Part shown: positions 7,151 through 8,043 of the stretch, one piece after another | How the letters are laid out: each line of letters begins with the position of its first letter | Numbering within the stretch: position 1 is the first letter of the stretch | Assembly: GCA_003649915.1 (NCBI GenBank) | Contig: QMTG01000049.1 | Location: 1-8,043, forward strand | Reading direction: 5' to 3' | Length of the DNA: 8,043 bases | From: Thermoplasmata archaeon | Lineage (GTDB): Archaea > Thermoplasmatota > Thermoplasmata > B31-G17 | The notes under the pieces: generated by a model | What the model was told of the DNA's origin: nothing | Databases searched by the model: none | The model's input: only the letters and a program-made list of their open reading frames with translations | Position numbers and translations under genes: made by a program

Positions 7151-7229
7151 CTTACCTTCTTTATGTGACCCCTATATATAACAGTTTCTAACATTGTGTA
7201 TAACAATTTTTAAATCAGGCACAATTACA

Positions 7230-7236
7230 TTTATAA
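7230..7236 (+). promoter_or_regulatory. TATA box of tRNA-Leu
   Basis: TTTATAA ends 26 bases before the tRNA 5' end, the normal archaeal distance for a start a few bases upstream of the mature tRNA. TTTTTAAA at 7206-7213 is a weaker, more distant alternative. Confidence 0.6.
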
Positions 7237-7262
7237 CCCCATTGCTTTTTATCGGCAATGAT

Positions 7263-7347
7263 GCGGGGGTTGCCGAGCCAGGTCAAAGGCGGCAGACTCA
7301 AGATCTGCTCCCGTAGGGGTTCGCCGGTTCAAATCCGGCCCCCCGCA
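7263..7347 (+). tRNA. tRNA-Leu (anticodon CAA)
   Basis: This is an 85-base class II tRNA. The acceptor GCGGGGG (7263-7269) pairs with CCCCCGC (7340-7346), and A7347 is the discriminator. The anticodon stem GCAGA/TCTGC (7292-7296 with 7304-7308) closes the loop CTCAAGA, with CAA at 7299-7301 reading UUG. The long variable arm (7309-7322) has a CCC/GGG stem. The T arm is GCCGG-TTCAAAT-CCGGC (7323-7339), fully paired. No intron is seen at the usual position after the anticodon. CCA is not encoded (the sequence continues CTA), so the tail is added after transcription. It is divergent from the amino-sugar operon, with about 165 bases between the two genes. A degenerate copy of its 3' end follows. 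Confidence 0.95.
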
Positions 7348-7374
7348 CTATGTTGGTAATAGGATTTGAGAGGC
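7329..7374 (+). repeat. Copy 1 of an imperfect direct repeat (tRNA-Leu 3' end plus flank)
   Basis: The last 19 bases of tRNA-Leu and 27 flanking bases recur in degenerate form at 7419-7463. The best-matched part is TCAAATCCGGCCCCCCGCAC here, against TCAAATCCTGCCCCCGCAC in the second copy (one substitution and one missing C). The flank GTAATAGGATTTGAGAGGC aligns with GTAAGAGGTTTTGAATGGC (15 of 19 identical). The period is about 90 bases, close to one tRNA gene plus a short spacer. Confidence 0.75.
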
Positions 7375-7437
7375 GGAAAGGAGGTTTAAGGTGTTGGATG
7401 GGTGGCCTTTCCAATGTATCAAATCCTGCCCCCGCAC
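7353..7437 (+). pseudogene. Possible decayed tRNA-Leu copy (tRNA-like 3' end)
   Basis: Read with a shift of 84-90 bases, several pieces match the upstream tRNA-Leu in order: AGGCGG (7371-7376, shift 84), GGTTTAAGGT (7383-7392, shift 88, against GACTCAAGAT of the anticodon arm), and TCAAATCC..GCCCCCGCA (7419-7436, shift 90). The anticodon position would read TAA. The acceptor 5' strand is absent, and the anticodon and T stems do not pair (AATGT against CCTGC). It is therefore not a working tRNA. It may be a tandem duplicate in decay, or only the 3' end may be a true copy (attachment-site remnant). The middle matches are weak. Confidence 0.35.
7361..7427 (+). ncRNA. Nested inverted repeat downstream of tRNA-Leu, possible structured RNA
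   Basis: AGGATTTGA (7361-7369) pairs perfectly with TCAAATCCT (7419-7427). Inside it, GGAAAGG (7375-7381) pairs perfectly with CCTTTCC (7406-7412). Between the stems is an internal loop of 5 bases (GAGGC) on one side and 6 (AATGTA) on the other, and the terminal loop is 24 bases. The outline resembles an H/ACA guide with a pocket, but no ACA follows the basal stem and no k-turn is evident. No clear T-tract separates it from the tRNA, so it would be in the tRNA primary transcript. An RNA role is an inference. Confidence 0.35.
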
Positions 7438-7463
7438 TCATATAGTAAGAGGTTTTGAATGGC
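7419..7463 (+). repeat. Copy 2 of the imperfect direct repeat (tRNA-Leu 3' end plus flank)
   Basis: Degenerate partner of 7329-7374. It retains the T-loop/acceptor sequence with one substitution and one deletion. tRNA 3' ends are common integration sites of archaeal tyrosine recombinases, so this could be an attachment-site scar, but no integrase is in the window. Confidence 0.65.
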
Positions 7464-7486
7464 AAATTTTTGTTGGCTACTATGAG
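7437..7486 (+). repeat. Imperfect hairpin after the tRNA-like copy
   Basis: CTCATATAGTA (7437-7447) pairs with TACTATGAG (7478-7486): nine base pairs with a two-base bulge. The loop is about 30 bases and contains TTTTT (7467-7471). It could help end the tRNA transcript or may be incidental. Confidence 0.35.
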
Positions 7487-7533
7487 TAAATAAAAAGTGT
7501 AGAAAATTAGCTGGAAGGCTTTGTTTTATTTTT
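7467..7533 (+). terminator. Candidate T-tract terminators for the tRNA-Leu transcript
   Basis: Runs of five T occur at 7467-7471 and 7529-7533 (in GTTTTATTTTTCTC), the first such runs on the plus strand after the tRNA. If they are used, the primary transcript carries a trailer of 120-185 bases containing the nested hairpin. The rest of the 273-base stretch 7348-7620 shows no convincing gene. Confidence 0.35.
7492..7496 (-). terminator. Candidate T-tract for the surface-protein gene
   Basis: On the minus strand CTTTTTATTTAC gives five T about 125 bases past the TAA stop of the right-hand gene. It is the nearest clear minus-strand T-run. Confidence 0.3.
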
Positions 7534-7565
7534 CTCTGTCATCTTAATCTGCAGTACGCTATTTG

Positions 7566-7579
7566 CGTCTATATAGACG
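7566..7579. repeat. Perfect 14-bp palindrome with a TATATA core
   Basis: CGTCTATATAGACG is its own reverse complement. It lies 42-55 bases downstream of the right-hand gene's stop on the minus strand. It could be a dimeric protein-binding site or a short hairpin at the mRNA 3' end. The six central bases leave little room for a loop, so a DNA site is likelier than an RNA stem. Confidence 0.5.
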
Positions 7580-7620
7580 TCGTATAACGGCACATTATCA
7601 CAACGGCAAGAATGACGAGG

Positions 7621-8043
7621 TTAAACATTAAGCGTTATATATATAACTTCATTTTCATTTATCTTCTCAAACACGCTTTCATGGGCATTGGGTTTACCAT
7701 CATTGTCTGTATCTAGATATGCGGCAAACTCATAATAGGTAACATCATTTAAGCTACCGCTATTAGCTATAGTGTAGTCTGTGAGATTGATTGATGAGTA
7801 GCCACTTTGATTCCATATTACCCAGCCATCATTGCCCGTTGTTCCCCATACTATTTTGTTGTGGTTCGGATCGTCAACCACAACATCGGAACCGTTTACT
7901 GGCTCATTGCTATTGTTAACAACTCTGACTCTTACCCACCACTCCTGAATTACTGCACCAGCGCTGTTGTTCTTGCCTATGCTGTTATTCTCATAAACTC
8001 CTCTGCCGTCAATTGTTTTTGTTCCAACAAGGTGTATGCTCCA
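7621..8043 (-). CDS. C-terminal 140 residues of a secreted or S-layer-like surface protein, 5' end outside the window
   Basis: The minus-strand frame is open from the window edge to TAA at 7621. The GTG at 7881 is internal, not a start, because in-frame sequence continues upstream (ending WWVRVRVVNNSNEPVNGSDV before it). The composition is typical of archaeal extracellular beta-rich proteins: many Asn, Ser, Thr, Val, Trp and Tyr, and almost no Lys/Arg clusters or Cys. Three parts are visible: GTKTIDGRGVYENNSIG, a beta-sandwich-like unit (WWVRVRVVNNSNEPVNGSDV through GNDGWVIWN, similar in style to carboxypeptidase-regulatory/Ig-like repeats), and a calcium-loop-like DTDNDG before the end. Six N-x-S/T sequons occur in 140 residues, suggesting dense N-glycosylation. 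No C-terminal membrane anchor is present, and the chain ends EVIYITLNV. The family is not identified. It is probably cell-surface or secreted, but the signal peptide would be outside the window. Confidence 0.8.
   Translation of the reverse strand, partial: WSIHLVGTKTIDGRGVYENNSIGKNNSAGAVIQEWWVRVRVVNNSNEPVNGSDVVVDDPNHNKIVWGTTGNDGWVIWNQSGYSSINLTDYTIANSGSLNDVTYYEFAAYLDTDNDGKPNAHESVFEKINENEVIYITLNV

Noticed and set aside
7353..7437. A functional second tRNA-Leu(TAA)
   Set aside because: The acceptor 5' strand is missing, and both the anticodon stem and the T stem fail to pair.
7361..7440. H/ACA guide RNA
   Set aside because: The two-stem outline with a pocket fits, but the basal stem is followed by GCC, not an ACA trinucleotide, and no k-turn is visible in the loop. 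It is kept only as an unclassified structured element.
7350..7445. A 31-codon plus-strand frame (MLVIGFERRKGG...) starting 3 bases after the tRNA
   Set aside because: There is no ribosome site before its ATG, it lies wholly within the tRNA-like repeat and nested hairpin, and its peptide shows no recognisable feature. It is open by chance.
1..8043. CRISPR array, insertion sequence or transposase
   Set aside because: No regularly spaced repeats, no terminal inverted repeats bounding a gene and no transposase or integrase motif were seen in the window.

Overview
The window looks archaeal, most probably euryarchaeal. The S-adenosylmethionine synthetase is the archaeal-type enzyme, promoters look like TATA boxes about 25-30 bases ahead of their genes, and the sugar nucleotidyltransferase has the archaeal fused nucleotidyl/acyl-transferase form. 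The tRNA-Leu gene does not encode its CCA end, and Shine-Dalgarno sequences (GGAGG-like, mostly about 9 bases before ATG) precede most minus-strand genes. A Thermoplasmata-like lineage is possible, but the genus cannot be fixed from this sequence.

Left end (1-1000, plus strand): the 3' end of a gene cut by the window edge is followed 6 bases later by a 206-residue protein. Both are poorly conserved. The second has the outline of a divergent TraB-fold protein that has lost its signature residues. Two plus-strand T-runs follow.

Middle (1084-7097, minus strand): five genes. Transcribed from right to left, these are a bifunctional sugar-1-phosphate nucleotidyltransferase/acetyltransferase (GlmU-like), GlmS, a Gfo/Idh/MocA dehydrogenase resembling UDP-GlcNAc 3-dehydrogenase, and a MarC-family membrane protein. 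These four have gaps of about 1-17 bases and look like one operon. After 160 bases with its own TATA box comes the archaeal SAM synthetase. GlmS makes glucosamine-6-P, GlmU (with a GlmM not present here) makes UDP-GlcNAc, and the dehydrogenase could oxidise it at C3 towards a diamino sugar for N-glycans or lipids.

Right end (7116-8043): a 165-base divergent promoter region leads to a plus-strand class II tRNA-Leu(CAA). Just downstream lies a degenerate copy of the tRNA 3' end and its flank, about 90 bases away. It overlaps a nested inverted repeat (9 bp plus 7 bp). This is either a decayed tandem tRNA-Leu, an attachment-site scar, or a small structured RNA, and it is the least explained stretch in the window. 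Beyond it are a 14-bp perfect palindrome and, on the minus strand, the C-terminal 140 residues of a secreted, sequon-rich surface-type protein that runs off the window edge.
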